Counted from the stretch's first letter, positions 28,086-36,165 are shown. The stretch is DNA of 64,000 bases from Sphingosinicella sp. LHD-64 (GCF_031157375.1 NZ_JAVIFV010000003.1:248001-312000); one strand, 5' to 3'. The notes: generated by a model from the letters alone, not told the origin. Numbers and translations are program-made.

Positions 28086-28604
28086 ATGACCGAACAGCCG
28101 CTCGATACCTTCCGCTCCTCCACCCTGGGCTGGCTGCGCGGGACGTTGGCGGGCCTGGGCACCGGGCTGCTGCTCGTCCTCGGCATCGTGCTCACCGTCG
28201 CCGGCGTCGGAGTCGCGCAGACCGGGATCACGTGGCTGCCGCTGCTGCTCACCCTGGCCGCGCTCGTCATCCTGGCCGTGGTCTGGGTGAAGAACCTCGC
28301 CGCGACTTACGAGATCACGGAAGAGCGGCTGATCATCCGGACCGGCATCCTGTTCAAGGCGGTCGACGAGATCGAGCTCTACCGGATCAAGGACGTGCGC
28401 CTCAACTTCACCCTGCTGAATCAGTGGGCGGGGATCGGCACCCTTTCGATCTCGTCGAGCGACGAGACCACCCGGAGCGGCGATCTCGTCATCCCGCACG
28501 TCGCCAGTGCGCAGGCCCGCCGCGAGCATCTGCGCCGCCTCGTCGACACCGCCCGCCAGAAGCGGCAGGTGCGCGAGATCGACATGGCGCACGAGCACAT
28601 CTGA
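28086..28604 (+). CDS. bacterial PH domain membrane protein (bPH2)
   Basis: 172 residues from ATG 28086. Two membrane helices (GTGLLLVLGIVLTVAGVGVA and LPLLLTLAALVILAVVWVKN) precede a bacterial pleckstrin-homology domain: ATYEITEERLIIRTGILFKA, IELYRIKDVRLNFTLLNQWA and the end RQVREIDMAHEH. Function unknown; family members often sit near membrane homeostasis genes. Confidence 0.8.
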   Translation: MTEQPLDTFRSSTLGWLRGTLAGLGTGLLLVLGIVLTVAGVGVAQTGITWLPLLLTLAALVILAVVWVKNLAATYEITEERLIIRTGILFKAVDEIELYRIKDVRLNFTLLNQWAGIGTLSISSSDETTRSGDLVIPHVASAQARREHLRRLVDTARQKRQVREIDMAHEHI

Positions 28605-28626
28605 TCGTCGCGCCACGCGGCCCTAC

Positions 28627-28712
28627 CGTCACCCTGAACTCGTTTCAGGGTCCAGTTCTCAACCTGCGCCGAGGTCTCCACACTGGATGCTGAAACAAGT
28701 TCAGCATGACGG
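28627..28712. repeat. REP-like element, CCTGAAC family, copy 2
   Basis: Same element and orientation as 26692-26775, with outer arms CGTCACCCTGAACTCGTTTC and GAAACAAGTTCAGCATGACG. It sits just past the 3' end of phhA and may act as its terminator. Confidence 0.8.
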
Positions 28713-28719
28713 TGGAGCG

Positions 28720-29556
28720 TCAGGCCGCCTTTCGCACGTCATCCGCCGCATGCGGATCGAGATCCTCGGTCCCTTCCAGTGCCTCGTAGAGATGGTCGAG
28801 CCCCTCCGACACCGTCTCGAGCAACGCCTCGAAGCTGTCGATGACGAAGTAGCGCGGCTGGAAGCTGTCCGTCCGGTAGCGGGTGCGCAGCACCTGGTTG
28901 ATGTCGAAGCGGGCGCGGTGGGGCACGTCGCTCTCCAGCGAGTAGACGCTCTCGCCGAAGCTGGAGAGGATGCCGGCGCCGTAGATGCGCCGCGCGCCCG
29001 CCTCCATCGTGAGGCCGAACTCGATCGTGTACCAGTAGAGCCGGGCAAGCCGCTGCAGCGTGCCGCCCGCATGCGCCTCGAGGCCGAGCGCGCCGAGATG
29101 CTGGATGAAGTCCGCGGCGACATGGTCGGCGAGGATGGGGACGTGGCCGAACACGTCGTGGAAGACGTCCGGCTCCTCGAGGTAGTCGAGGCTGGTCGCG
29201 GCGCGGATGAAATTGCCGGCCGGGAAGCGGCGGCGGCTCAGATGCTCGAAGAACACCTCGTCGGGGATAAGGCCGGGAACCGAAACCACCGTCCAGCCGG
29301 TGCGGGCGAACAGCCGCTCGTTGAGCTCGTCGAAATCCGGAATGCCGGGCTTGGAGAGCTTCAGCAGGTCGAGGCCTTCGAAGAACTGCTTCACGGCGCG
29401 GCCCTTCAGGCATTCCTGCTGGCGCGCGAAGAGCAGGTCCCACACCCGGTGCTCGACCGGGGTGAACCGCTCCCAATGCTGCGGAATCGTCCAGTCGGCC
29501 GCCGCCCCCAAGGGCGGTTTCGCGGTGTCGAGGCCGATATGGGTATCGGAGGTCAT
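28720..29556 (-). CDS. phhA: phenylalanine 4-monooxygenase
   Basis: 278 residues from ATG 29556, preceded by GGAAGGACCTC. It hydroxylates phenylalanine to tyrosine using tetrahydropterin, oxygen and non-heme iron. Iron ligands are in HDVFGHVPIL (two histidines of the HxxxxH motif) and YTIEFGLTMEAG (glutamate). The pterin region (FIRAATSLDYLEEPDVFHDV) and C-terminus fit the bacterial monomeric enzyme. No pterin dehydratase gene is adjacent. The upstream leader has all parts of a ribosome-mediated attenuator with three Tyr codons, which would raise expression when charged tyrosyl-tRNA is scarce. Confidence 0.94.
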   Translation of the reverse strand: MTSDTHIGLDTAKPPLGAAADWTIPQHWERFTPVEHRVWDLLFARQQECLKGRAVKQFFEGLDLLKLSKPGIPDFDELNERLFARTGWTVVSVPGLIPDEVFFEHLSRRRFPAGNFIRAATSLDYLEEPDVFHDVFGHVPILADHVAADFIQHLGALGLEAHAGGTLQRLARLYWYTIEFGLTMEAGARRIYGAGILSSFGESVYSLESDVPHRARFDINQVLRTRYRTDSFQPRYFVIDSFEALLETVSEGLDHLYEALEGTEDLDPHAADDVRKAA

Positions 29557-29581
29557 GAGGTCCTTCCTTTCGAACACAAAG

Positions 29582-29610
29582 AAAAACCCCGCCCGGAGGT
29601 CCGGACGGGG
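29582..29610 (-). terminator. intrinsic terminator in phhA leader (attenuator 3:4 hairpin)
   Basis: On the minus strand CCCCGTCCGG pairs with CCGGGCGGGG (one G-U pair) over a four-base ACCT loop, then TTTTTC follows. It is a classic intrinsic terminator, placed 26 bases before the phhA start codon, so transcription would stop unless the left arm is captured by the alternative hairpin. Confidence 0.8.
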
Positions 29611-29669
29611 TGCGATCCTGAAACTTGGCTGTTACGCGCGCGTCAGATCGGTCCCGCCCGGGCGGTCCG
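29602..29669 (-). promoter_or_regulatory. phhA leader alternative hairpins (1:2 and antiterminator 2:3)
   Basis: Directly after the Tyr codons, CGGACCGCCC pairs with GGGCGGGACCG (29669-29649), a 1:2 hairpin around a perfect CCGCCCGGGCGG palindrome. Its 3' half, CGGGCGGG (29660-29653), can instead pair with CCCGTCCG (29609-29602), the left arm of the terminator: eight pairs, one of them G-U. The two structures exclude each other, as in trp/phe-type attenuators. Confidence 0.7.
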
Positions 29670-29711
29670 ATAATAATAGACGGTCGAGGCGATCATCGCG
29701 CGCATCGCCAT
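29643..29711 (-). CDS. phhA leader peptide with Tyr-Tyr-Tyr
   Basis: A 22-codon frame from ATG 29711 (20 codons if it starts at ATG 29705), ending VYYYRTARAGPI with TGA at 29645-29643. The three TAT codons occupy 29678-29670, at the base of the 1:2 hairpin. No Shine-Dalgarno is seen. The predicted transcription start lies at about 29705, so the peptide may be translated from a leaderless mRNA, as for trpL in rhizobia. A ribosome stalled on Tyr codons would cover the 5' half of the first hairpin and favour antitermination. Confidence 0.7.
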   Translation of the reverse strand: MAMRAMIASTVYYYRTARAGPI

Positions 29712-29712
29712 A

Positions 29713-29741
29713 AGGATCGGTGAGAAGCGCCGTGCTGTCAA
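29713..29741 (-). promoter_or_regulatory. putative phhA promoter
   Basis: TTGACA (29741-29736) is a perfect -35 box and overlaps the stop codon of the upstream gene. GATCCT (29718-29713), after 17 bases, is a weak -10. Transcription would begin about 29705, at an ATG of the leader frame. The -10 is poor, so this is tentative. Confidence 0.4.
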
Positions 29742-30925
29742 GGGCGGAGCTTGCGGGCCAGCCATTCCTCGATCGCGCGATAGGCGGAGCGGCCGCGCGG
29801 CGGATCGTCGCCATTGCCGACCGAGAAATAGGCGATGCCGGTTCCCGAAGCCGGATCGACCCAGAGGCCGGAGCGCAGGCCGTAGGCATCGCCGGCATGG
29901 CCCGCGACGGCGCGGCCACGCCCAAAAAGGTCGTCGCGGCAGCCCGCGGTGCGGACCGGCAGACTTTGTGACGCGAGCCCATAGGCGCAGTAGAAACCGC
30001 TATCGATCTCGCCATTGGCGCCGTCGAAGGTCCAGACGGGCGCGAGGAGCATGCGAATGCTCGCCTCGCTCACGAAGCGCTGCCCCTGGTGCGTCCCGCC
30101 GTGGAGCAGGAGGCGACCGACGACGGCAAGGTCGCGCGCCGAGATCCTGAGGCCCCCTTGCGGCGAGAACAGGGCGCCGTTGCTGCCGAGCACATAGTTC
30201 GAGAGGTCGCAGGAGGAGCCCTCGGGCGCGTTGACCGCGCAATCGGGCGGCCGCCCGCCGAGATCGTCGCGGATTGGCTGGCCGCCGCCAGAACGCAGCA
30301 CGACGGCGCGGGCGATGGCGGCGTCGCTGCAGGTCGACCAGTTGAAGCAGGCATCGAGGCCGAGCGGTTGCAGCACCAGCCGCGCCATCAGCCGATCGAA
30401 CCGCTCGCCGGTCACCCGTTCCAGCGCGGAGGCGATCACCGGGAAATTGAGGTTCGAGTAGCGAAAGTAGGCGCCGGGCGGATGCGCCGCGTCGAACGCC
30501 GCCGGCGACCCCGCCACCGCGCGCACCTCCGTGCCCAGCGGCACGGCATAGTCGACATTGTCGGTCAGCGAAGAGCGGTGCGACAGCAGCAGCCGGAGCG
30601 TAATCGGCCGGTCCGGAAAAGCGGGATTCCTGAGCGACCAGCCGAGATAGTCGGACACGTCCCGGTCGAGATCGATCTGCCCGTCCTCGACCAGCCGCAT
30701 GACGCCGAGCGCCATCACCAGCTTCGAGATCGACGCGATCCGCACCGGATCGTCGATCGTCAGCGCCCGCCCGCGCCCCGGATCGGCAAGGCCGGAGGCG
30801 CCGGACGCGGTGACCCCGCCCCGGTCGAACGTCGCCCAGACGTAGGCGACGTTCGGGGCGGGCACGTCCGGCACCGTTGCACAGGCCGAAAGCACTGAAA
30901 GGGTGAGTAGGAGCCAAGGCCGCAT
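29738..30925 (-). CDS. serine hydrolase, beta-lactamase/class C-like, lipoprotein
   Basis: 395 residues from ATG 30925. Lipoprotein signal LLLTLSVLSAC. The penicillin-binding/class C fold shows SISK (SxxK nucleophile motif, in IASISKLVMALGVMRL) and YSNLN (YxN motif, in FRYSNLNFPVIASALERVTG). The third motif region is near the end (HAGDAYGLRSGLW). These proteins include esterases and peptidases; beta-lactam hydrolysis is not implied. The stop codon lies inside the -35 box of the phhA leader. Confidence 0.8.
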   Translation of the reverse strand: MRPWLLLTLSVLSACATVPDVPAPNVAYVWATFDRGGVTASGASGLADPGRGRALTIDDPVRIASISKLVMALGVMRLVEDGQIDLDRDVSDYLGWSLRNPAFPDRPITLRLLLSHRSSLTDNVDYAVPLGTEVRAVAGSPAAFDAAHPPGAYFRYSNLNFPVIASALERVTGERFDRLMARLVLQPLGLDACFNWSTCSDAAIARAVVLRSGGGQPIRDDLGGRPPDCAVNAPEGSSCDLSNYVLGSNGALFSPQGGLRISARDLAVVGRLLLHGGTHQGQRFVSEASIRMLLAPVWTFDGANGEIDSGFYCAYGLASQSLPVRTAGCRDDLFGRGRAVAGHAGDAYGLRSGLWVDPASGTGIAYFSVGNGDDPPRGRSAYRAIEEWLARKLRP

Positions 30926-30932
30926 CGCCCTA

Positions 30933-30961
30933 TCGTCATTCCCGCGCACGCGGGAATCCAG
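30933..30961. repeat. short palindromic repeat
   Basis: CGTCATTCCCGCGCACGCGG continuing to GAATCCAG: a half-element of the REP family. It lies just upstream of the serine hydrolase. Confidence 0.6.
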
Positions 30962-30986
30962 CTTTTTCTTTCTTATGAGCCAAGAT

Positions 30987-31068
30987 CGTCACCTCGGGGT
31001 TGACCCCAGGGTCCATCTTGAACACGGCCGCAAAGACAGCTGGATGCCGGATCAAGTCCGGCATGAAG
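30987..31068. repeat. REP-like element downstream of grpE fragment
   Basis: CGTCACCTCGGGGTTGACCC at one end and GGATCAAGTCCGGCATGAAG at the other, with CAGGGTCCA/CTGGATGCC inside. It follows the stop of the truncated grpE copy. Confidence 0.65.
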
Positions 31069-31080
31069 AACCAAGCGCGG

Positions 31081-31310
31081 CTAAGGCTTGTGCGCCATGC
31101 CCACAAGCGCCGGACGCAGCAACCAGTCCTTGATCGTGTAGCCGGCCTGCATCTCCTGGACGATCGTGCCGGGCTCGGCCTCGTCCGACGGGACCTCGAT
31201 CATCGCCTGGTGGAGATGCGGATCGAGCGTCTCGCCCATCATCTCGACACGGGCGATGCCATGGCGCTGGAAGACGCTGTCGATCTCACGGCCGGTCGCC
31301 TCGATGCCGG
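31081..31310 (-). pseudogene. partial second copy of grpE 3' end
   Basis: Read on the minus strand it encodes the last 75 residues of GrpE with its own TAG stop (ends LLRPALVGMAHKP), aligned without gaps to the intact grpE at 32452-32979; by eye nine residues differ. It has no start or N-terminal part. Homology starts sharply near 31310 and interrupts the end of the sugar dehydrogenase gene, whose last codons run into it in another frame. It is best read as the displaced original 3' end, or a transferred one, after insertion of DNA at grpE. Confidence 0.85.
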
Positions 31311-32455
31311 TCGAGCCGGATCACCTTTCCGTCGGCCTCGTCGGTGAGGATGTAGAGGGCACCGTCCGGTCCCTGCGTGACGTTGCGCAGCCGAACCGGC
31401 GCGTCCTCCAGCAGATACTCCACGCCGCGCACTGTGCCATGCTCCACGTCGAGGCGCATCAGGTAACCCCGCCTCAGTCCGGCGACGATCAGATCGCCGC
31501 GCCATTCAGGGAAAACATTGCCTGTATAGAAGGTGAGACCGGTCGGAGCGACGGTGCGTCCGCGCCATTCGTGGACGGGATCGGTGTAGGCGGCGCCCTC
31601 CAACCCGCGCGGACGATAGGCTGGGTCGCGATAACCGCCGCCCGTGCGCACCGGCCAGCCATAATTGGCGCCCGGGGCAAGGATGTTGATCTCGTCCCCC
31701 TGGGTCGAGCCATGTTCGGAAAACCAGATGCGTTCCGTGCCCGGTTCGGCCGCCATACCCTGCGCGGCACGAATGCCGAGCGCGTAGAGCGCCGGATGCG
31801 TGCCGGGCCCGAAATCGGGATTGCCCTCGGCCGGACGACCGTCCAGTTCGAAGCGGAAAATCTTGCCGCGCCGGTCGGTCACGTCGAGGGAAACCGGCAG
31901 CGGCGGATTGTCGCTCTCCATATAATGGCGTTCGCCCACCGTCAGGTACAGCTTGCCGTCCGGTCCGATCAGCAGTCCGCCGCCATAATGGAAGCGGTCG
32001 CCCGAACGCGGCGTCGCCTCGAACAGGGATTCGATGTCGCTCAACCGGTCGCCGTCGAGCCGCGCCCGGATCAGCCGGGTCGTCGTACCCCCCTCGCCGC
32101 GTGACGCATAGGAGAGATAGAGCCGCCCGTTCGCCGCGAAGTCCGGATGCAGCGCGATACCGAACAGGCCCGAATTGTCGCGCGGGTTCTGGCGGACATT
32201 GTCGAGATCGTCGGGAAGACCCGCGATTCGCGTCACCGCGCCGCCCGCGTCGATCCGCACCAGCCCGCCATCCTTCTCGGTCACCAGCATGCCGCCATGG
32301 GGCAGGAAGGCGATGCTCCACGGATGCCGCAGCCCGGCCGCGATCGTCACCCGCTCGATCCGGATCGCGGACACCGGTGAAGGCGGCGCGCTGTCCTCCA
32401 GGAAGCGGGGATCCTGTGCGGCGCCGATCAGCGCCGCCGCGATCAGCCAGCTCAA
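31286..32455 (-). CDS. PQQ-dependent sugar dehydrogenase (Asd/YliI-like)
   Basis: 389 residues from TTG 32455, whose codon overlaps the grpE stop (TTGA). Signal peptide SWLIAAALIGAA. The beta-propeller of soluble aldose dehydrogenases is clear: AAGLRHPWSIAFLPHGGMLV, NSGLFGIALHPDFAANGRLY, RFHYGGGLLIGPDGKLYLTV, YALGIRAAQGMAAEPGT, IWFSEHGSTQGDEINILAPG, NYGWPVRTGGGY. It oxidises aldose sugars in the periplasm with PQQ; no PQQ synthesis genes are in the window. The final HRGDRP comes from reading into the grpE fragment. Confidence 0.85.
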   Translation of the reverse strand: MSWLIAAALIGAAQDPRFLEDSAPPSPVSAIRIERVTIAAGLRHPWSIAFLPHGGMLVTEKDGGLVRIDAGGAVTRIAGLPDDLDNVRQNPRDNSGLFGIALHPDFAANGRLYLSYASRGEGGTTTRLIRARLDGDRLSDIESLFEATPRSGDRFHYGGGLLIGPDGKLYLTVGERHYMESDNPPLPVSLDVTDRRGKIFRFELDGRPAEGNPDFGPGTHPALYALGIRAAQGMAAEPGTERIWFSEHGSTQGDEINILAPGANYGWPVRTGGGYRDPAYRPRGLEGAAYTDPVHEWRGRTVAPTGLTFYTGNVFPEWRGDLIVAGLRRGYLMRLDVEHGTVRGVEYLLEDAPVRLRNVTQGPDGALYILTDEADGKVIRLDRHRGDRP

Positions 32456-32979
32456 GGCTTCTTCGCCACGCCCACCAGCGCCGGGCGGAGCAGGCGGTCC
32501 CTGATCGTGTACCCGGCCTGCATCTCCTGGACGATCGTGCCGGGCTCGGCCTCGTCGCTCGGCAGCTCGATCATCGCCTGATGCAGGTGCGGATCGAGCT
32601 TCTCGCCCATTGCCGCGATGCGGGCGATGCCGTGGCGCTGGAAGACGCTGTCGATCTCGCGCCCGGTCGCCTCGATGCCGGCGACGAGGCCCTTCATCCG
32701 CTCGTCCTCCCGGAGATCGGCGGGGATGGCGGCGAGCGCACGCTCGAGATTGTCCTTCACGCTCAGCACGTCGCGGGCGAAGGCGGTGGCGGCGTAATTG
32801 GCCGCATTGACCTTCTCCTGCTCCAGCCGGCGGCGGACGTTCTGGGTCTCGGCCTGGGCATAGAGCACCTGCTGGCGCACCTCGGCCAGCTCGCCTTCGA
32901 GCGTCGCCAGCGGATCCGACTGGTCGTCGGCCTCCGGAATTTCAGGGGTCTCTTCGATCTTGGTCTCGTCTTCGTTCAT
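32452..32979 (-). CDS. grpE: nucleotide exchange factor GrpE
   Basis: 175 residues from ATG 32979, which overlaps the hrcA stop. GrpE releases ADP from DnaK. An acidic N-terminus and long coiled coil (LEGELAEVRQQVLYAQAETQ) lead to the dimer beta domain with PHLHQAMIELPSDEAEPGTI and VQEMQAGYTIRDRLLRPALV, the family signature. A partial copy of the same 3' end is found at 31081-31310. Confidence 0.95.
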   Translation of the reverse strand: MNEDETKIEETPEIPEADDQSDPLATLEGELAEVRQQVLYAQAETQNVRRRLEQEKVNAANYAATAFARDVLSVKDNLERALAAIPADLREDERMKGLVAGIEATGREIDSVFQRHGIARIAAMGEKLDPHLHQAMIELPSDEAEPGTIVQEMQAGYTIRDRLLRPALVGVAKKP

Positions 32980-34016
32980 GCCATCAATCTCGACAATGCT
33001 TTCGCGGTGAAATCCACCATGGGAACCACCCGCGCATAGTTCAACCGGGTCGGGCCGATCACGCCGACAACGCCGACGAGCCGGCCGTCCGCCCCGCGAT
33101 AGGGCGCGGCAATAACCGACGAGCCGGACAAAGCGAACAGTTCGTTTTCGGAGCCGATGAAGATCTTCATCGCCGCACCGTCGCGGGCGCGATCGAGCAG
33201 GCGCGCGATCTCCGCTTTGCCCTCCAGTTCGTCGAGCAATTGGCGGACCCGGTCGAGATCGGCTGCCGCGCTCTCGTCGATGAGGTTGGCCTGGCCGCGA
33301 ACGATCAGCACCGGGCGGCGGGCACCGTCCTCGGACCACAGCGCCAGGCCGCGGGCGATCAACTCCTGCGCCGCCTTGTCGAGCGCCGCCTGACCGGCGC
33401 GAATCTCCTCGGCGAGCCGCGCCTCGGCATCGCGCAGCGTCAGGCCGGACAGGCGGGCGGACACGTAGTTGCCCGCCTCGGCCAAGGTCGACACGCTTAC
33501 GCCCGGCGGCAAATCGATGACGCGGTTCTCGACGCTGCCGTCGCCGCCCACCACGACCGCGACCGCCTGCCGGGGCGACAACGGCACGAAGGCGAGCTGG
33601 CGAAGCTGCGGCTCCTCCTTGGGCACCAGCACGATGCCGGCGCAGGCGGAGAGGCCGGAGAGCGCGGCGGTGGCGGCGCTGATCGCCTCCTCGATCGGCC
33701 CGCCGCGGTCGATCAGCGCCTCGATCGCGGCGCGGTCCTCGGCGCGTGGCTCGGCGACCTGCATGATCCCGTCGACGAAGAGCCTCAGGCCGCTTTCGGT
33801 CGGCACCCGCCCGGCCGACGTGTGCGGCGCGGCGAGCAGTCCGGTTTCCTCCAGATCCTGCATGACGTTGCGGATCGAGGCGGGCGACAGGTTGAGCGTC
33901 GAGGTCCGCGAGATGGTGCGCGAGCCGACCGGCACGCCGCTCTCGATATAGGCCTCGACGACGAGACGGAACACGTCCCGCGCGCGATCGCTCATTTCGC
34001 CGATGCTTCCGGTCAT
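32976..34016 (-). CDS. hrcA: heat-inducible transcription repressor HrcA
   Basis: 346 residues if ATG 34016 is used; ATGs at 34034 and 34040 are alternatives. N-terminal winged helix: VEAYIESGVPVGSRTISRTS and LSPASIRNVMQDLEETGLLA. GAF-like body and C-terminal VVGVIGPTRLNYARVVPMVD are typical. HrcA represses groESL-type operons at CIRCE elements; no CIRCE palindrome was seen in this window. Overlaps grpE (ATGA). Confidence 0.94.
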   Translation of the reverse strand: MTGSIGEMSDRARDVFRLVVEAYIESGVPVGSRTISRTSTLNLSPASIRNVMQDLEETGLLAAPHTSAGRVPTESGLRLFVDGIMQVAEPRAEDRAAIEALIDRGGPIEEAISAATAALSGLSACAGIVLVPKEEPQLRQLAFVPLSPRQAVAVVVGGDGSVENRVIDLPPGVSVSTLAEAGNYVSARLSGLTLRDAEARLAEEIRAGQAALDKAAQELIARGLALWSEDGARRPVLIVRGQANLIDESAAADLDRVRQLLDELEGKAEIARLLDRARDGAAMKIFIGSENELFALSGSSVIAAPYRGADGRLVGVVGVIGPTRLNYARVVPMVDFTAKALSRLMA

Positions 34017-34050
34017 GGGTCCGAATGTAGGCATCGCCATGCGGATTTGG

Positions 34051-34527
34051 CTAGCGCCGCGGGCCGATCATCTCCGCGATGGGAAGCAGACCCGGCGCCT
34101 CCTCGAGCGCCTGCGCCAACGCCCGGTTCCCCTCGTCGCGGCAGCCGAAATAGAATCCGAGCCGGTCGTTGCGCCCCCCGCCGGCCCAGGTGACGGTCGC
34201 CGACGGATGATCTGTCGCGGCCAATTGGCAGCGCGCATGACCCATGTTGATCTCCTCCGCGCCGCGCGGCCGATAGGGCGCGAGCTTCGCGATGAAGGCC
34301 TGCCATTGCGCGGGCGTCAAGGTGAACCGCCGCTCGCCCTCCACCGCGGTGAACCGCTCGCCCACGAACACACCCGTCCCGTCCGCATTCACCGTCACCC
34401 GGTAGATCGGGCAGGCGCCGAAGCAGGGACCCCGCGTGTAGCTGATCGTCTGGGTCGGCACCTCGTTCGCGGCGGAGCTGGCGCAGGCCGCCAGGAGAAA
34501 GGTTATGGCAAGGACGAGGCGGGTCAT
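34051..34527 (-). CDS. DUF6438 lipoprotein
   Basis: 158 residues from ATG 34527. Lipoprotein signal ending LLAAC. The domain begins ISYTRGPCFGACPIYRVTVN, a conserved double-cysteine motif (CFGxCP) of DUF6438, followed by DGTGVFVGERFTAVEGERRF. Two more cysteines (RCQLAATDH, FGCRDEG) probably form a second disulfide. Envelope protein of unknown role. Its start overlaps the upstream small membrane gene, and hrcA follows after about 34 bases. Confidence 0.75.
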   Translation of the reverse strand: MTRLVLAITFLLAACASSAANEVPTQTISYTRGPCFGACPIYRVTVNADGTGVFVGERFTAVEGERRFTLTPAQWQAFIAKLAPYRPRGAEEINMGHARCQLAATDHPSATVTWAGGGRNDRLGFYFGCRDEGNRALAQALEEAPGLLPIAEMIGPRR

Positions 34528-34724
34528 GGCGCGTTCCTCCCGCGCCGCCCGAGCCAGATCAGCGCCGCCCCGCAGAGCGCCAGCAGGCCTCCCCAGAGCG
34601 TCCAGACGGAGGTGTCGATCATGAAGCTTTCCGCCGGCCAGCGGATCAGCCCGGTCCCCTGCCCCATCCAGAGCAGGCCCATCAGCAGTGCGAGCACGCC
34701 CAGGATCGTGAGCAGGGTCTTCAT
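34524..34724 (-). CDS. small two-helix membrane protein
   Basis: 66 residues. Two membrane helices ([20 protein letters not shown] and [20 protein letters not shown]) with the conserved linker [16 protein letters not shown] between them, as in a family of short alphaproteobacterial proteins. Overlaps the DUF6438 gene by ATGA. Divergent from rph. Confidence 0.75.
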   Translation of the reverse strand: MKTLLTILGVLALLMGLLWMGQGTGLIRWPAESFMIDTSVWTLWGGLLALCGAALIWLGRRGRNAP

Positions 34725-34804
34725 CGGGCTTCTCCTGCGACATGACTGGCATGGCGCGCCCGCTTTGGCTAAAGCCCGCCACCAATCATCACCGAGGAGT
34801 TTCT

Positions 34805-35521
34805 ATGCGTCCCTCCGGCCGCGCGCCAGACCAGATGCGCGTCATCACCATGGAACCCGGCTTCACCCGTCATGCCGAGGGCAGCTGCCTGGTGAGCTTC
34901 GGCGACACCCGCGTGCTGTGCACCGCCTCGGTCGAGACCAACCTGCCCGCCTGGCTGCGTGGTAAGGGCAAGGGCTGGGTCACCGGCGAATATGGCATGC
35001 TGCCGCGCGCCACCCATACCCGCGGCCGGCGCGAGGCGGCGGGCGGCAAGCAGTCCGGCCGGACCCAGGAGATCCAGCGGCTGATCGGCCGCAGCCTGCG
35101 GGCGGTGGTTGACCTCGAAGCCTTGGGTGAGCGGCAGATCACGCTCGACTGCGACGTGATCCAGGCCGACGGCGGCACCCGCACCGCCTCCATCTCCGGC
35201 GCCTGGGTGGCGCTGCGCCTCGCCGTCGACGCCCTGCTCCAGAAGGAGCTGATCGCGGCCGACCCGATCCGCCAGAAGGTCGCGGCGGTGAGCTGCGGCA
35301 TCCATGACGGAACCGCCGTGCTCGACCTCGATTATATCGAGGATTCGTCGGCAGGGTCGGACGGCAATTTCGTCCTGACCGGCGACGGCAAGCTGGTGGA
35401 GGCGCAGATCAGCGCGGAAGGCGAGGTGTTCGACGAGGAAGGGCTGCTGCGGCTCCTCCGCCTCGCCCGCATCGGCTGCGCGGAGATCTTCGCGGCGCAG
35501 GACAAGGCGACCGGCCGGTGA
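34805..35521 (+). CDS. rph: ribonuclease PH
   Basis: 238 residues from ATG 34805, with GAGGAGT upstream. Phosphorolytic 3'-5' exonuclease that trims tRNA precursors. Signatures: [60 protein letters not shown] and [20 protein letters not shown]. First gene of rph-rdgB-hemW; its stop overlaps the rdgB start. Confidence 0.96.
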   Translation: MRPSGRAPDQMRVITMEPGFTRHAEGSCLVSFGDTRVLCTASVETNLPAWLRGKGKGWVTGEYGMLPRATHTRGRREAAGGKQSGRTQEIQRLIGRSLRAVVDLEALGERQITLDCDVIQADGGTRTASISGAWVALRLAVDALLQKELIAADPIRQKVAAVSCGIHDGTAVLDLDYIEDSSAGSDGNFVLTGDGKLVEAQISAEGEVFDEEGLLRLLRLARIGCAEIFAAQDKATGR

Positions 35522-36165
35522 CCCACAAGCTCCTGCCGGGCAAGCTGGTCATCGCCAGCCATAATGAAGGCAAGGTCCGCGAGATCCGCGAGCTGCTCGG
35601 CCCCTACGGGATCGAGCCGGTCTCCGCTGCGGAGCTTGATCTCCCGGAACCGGATGAAACCGGCGTCACCTTCATCGACAATGCCGACCTCAAGGCGCGG
35701 CAGGCCGCAGACCTCTCCGGCCTGCCGGCCCTCGCTGACGACAGTGGCCTCTGCGTCGAGGCGCTGGGCGACCGGCCGGGCATCTTCTCGGCGCGCTGGG
35801 CGGTGGTCGACGCGCATGTCGATCCTGCCGCCGATCCGGGCGAGGTGCAGGGCGGCCGCGATTTCGGTTTCGCCATGCGGCGCGTCCATGACGAGCTGGA
35901 AGCGCTGGGCGACGATGCCAGCCGCAACGCCCATTTCGTCTGCGCGCTCGCACTCTGCTGGCCGGACGGGCACAGCGAGTGGTTCGAAGGCCGGGTCGAC
36001 GGCACGATCGCCTGGCCGCCGCGGGGCGACAACGGCTTCGGCTACGATCCGATCTTCGTTCCGGCCGGCCACGACATCACGTTCGGCGAGATGGACCCGG
36101 CCGAGAAGCACGCGATGAGCCACCGCGCCGACGCCTTCCGCAAGCTGGTGGTGGCGCTGCTCTAG
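35518..36165 (+). CDS. rdgB: XTP/dITP diphosphatase (RdgB/HAM1)
   Basis: 215 residues from GTG 35518, overlapping the rph stop (GTGA). Removes non-canonical purine nucleotides (XTP, dITP). Motifs: [53 protein letters not shown] and [11 protein letters not shown]. Length is normal. Confidence 0.95.
   Translation: MTHKLLPGKLVIASHNEGKVREIRELLGPYGIEPVSAAELDLPEPDETGVTFIDNADLKARQAADLSGLPALADDSGLCVEALGDRPGIFSARWAVVDAHVDPAADPGEVQGGRDFGFAMRRVHDELEALGDDASRNAHFVCALALCWPDGHSEWFEGRVDGTIAWPPRGDNGFGYDPIFVPAGHDITFGEMDPAEKHAMSHRADAFRKLVVALL

Noticed and set aside
29738-30925. Calling the two serine hydrolases (29.7-30.9 kb and 58.9-60.4 kb) antibiotic-resistance beta-lactamases
   Set aside because: SxxK and a second motif are shared by esterases and peptidases; no context supports resistance.
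30933-31068. CRISPR array or insertion-sequence ends
   Set aside because: The repeats are palindromic single elements without regular spacers, and no transposase frame is present.
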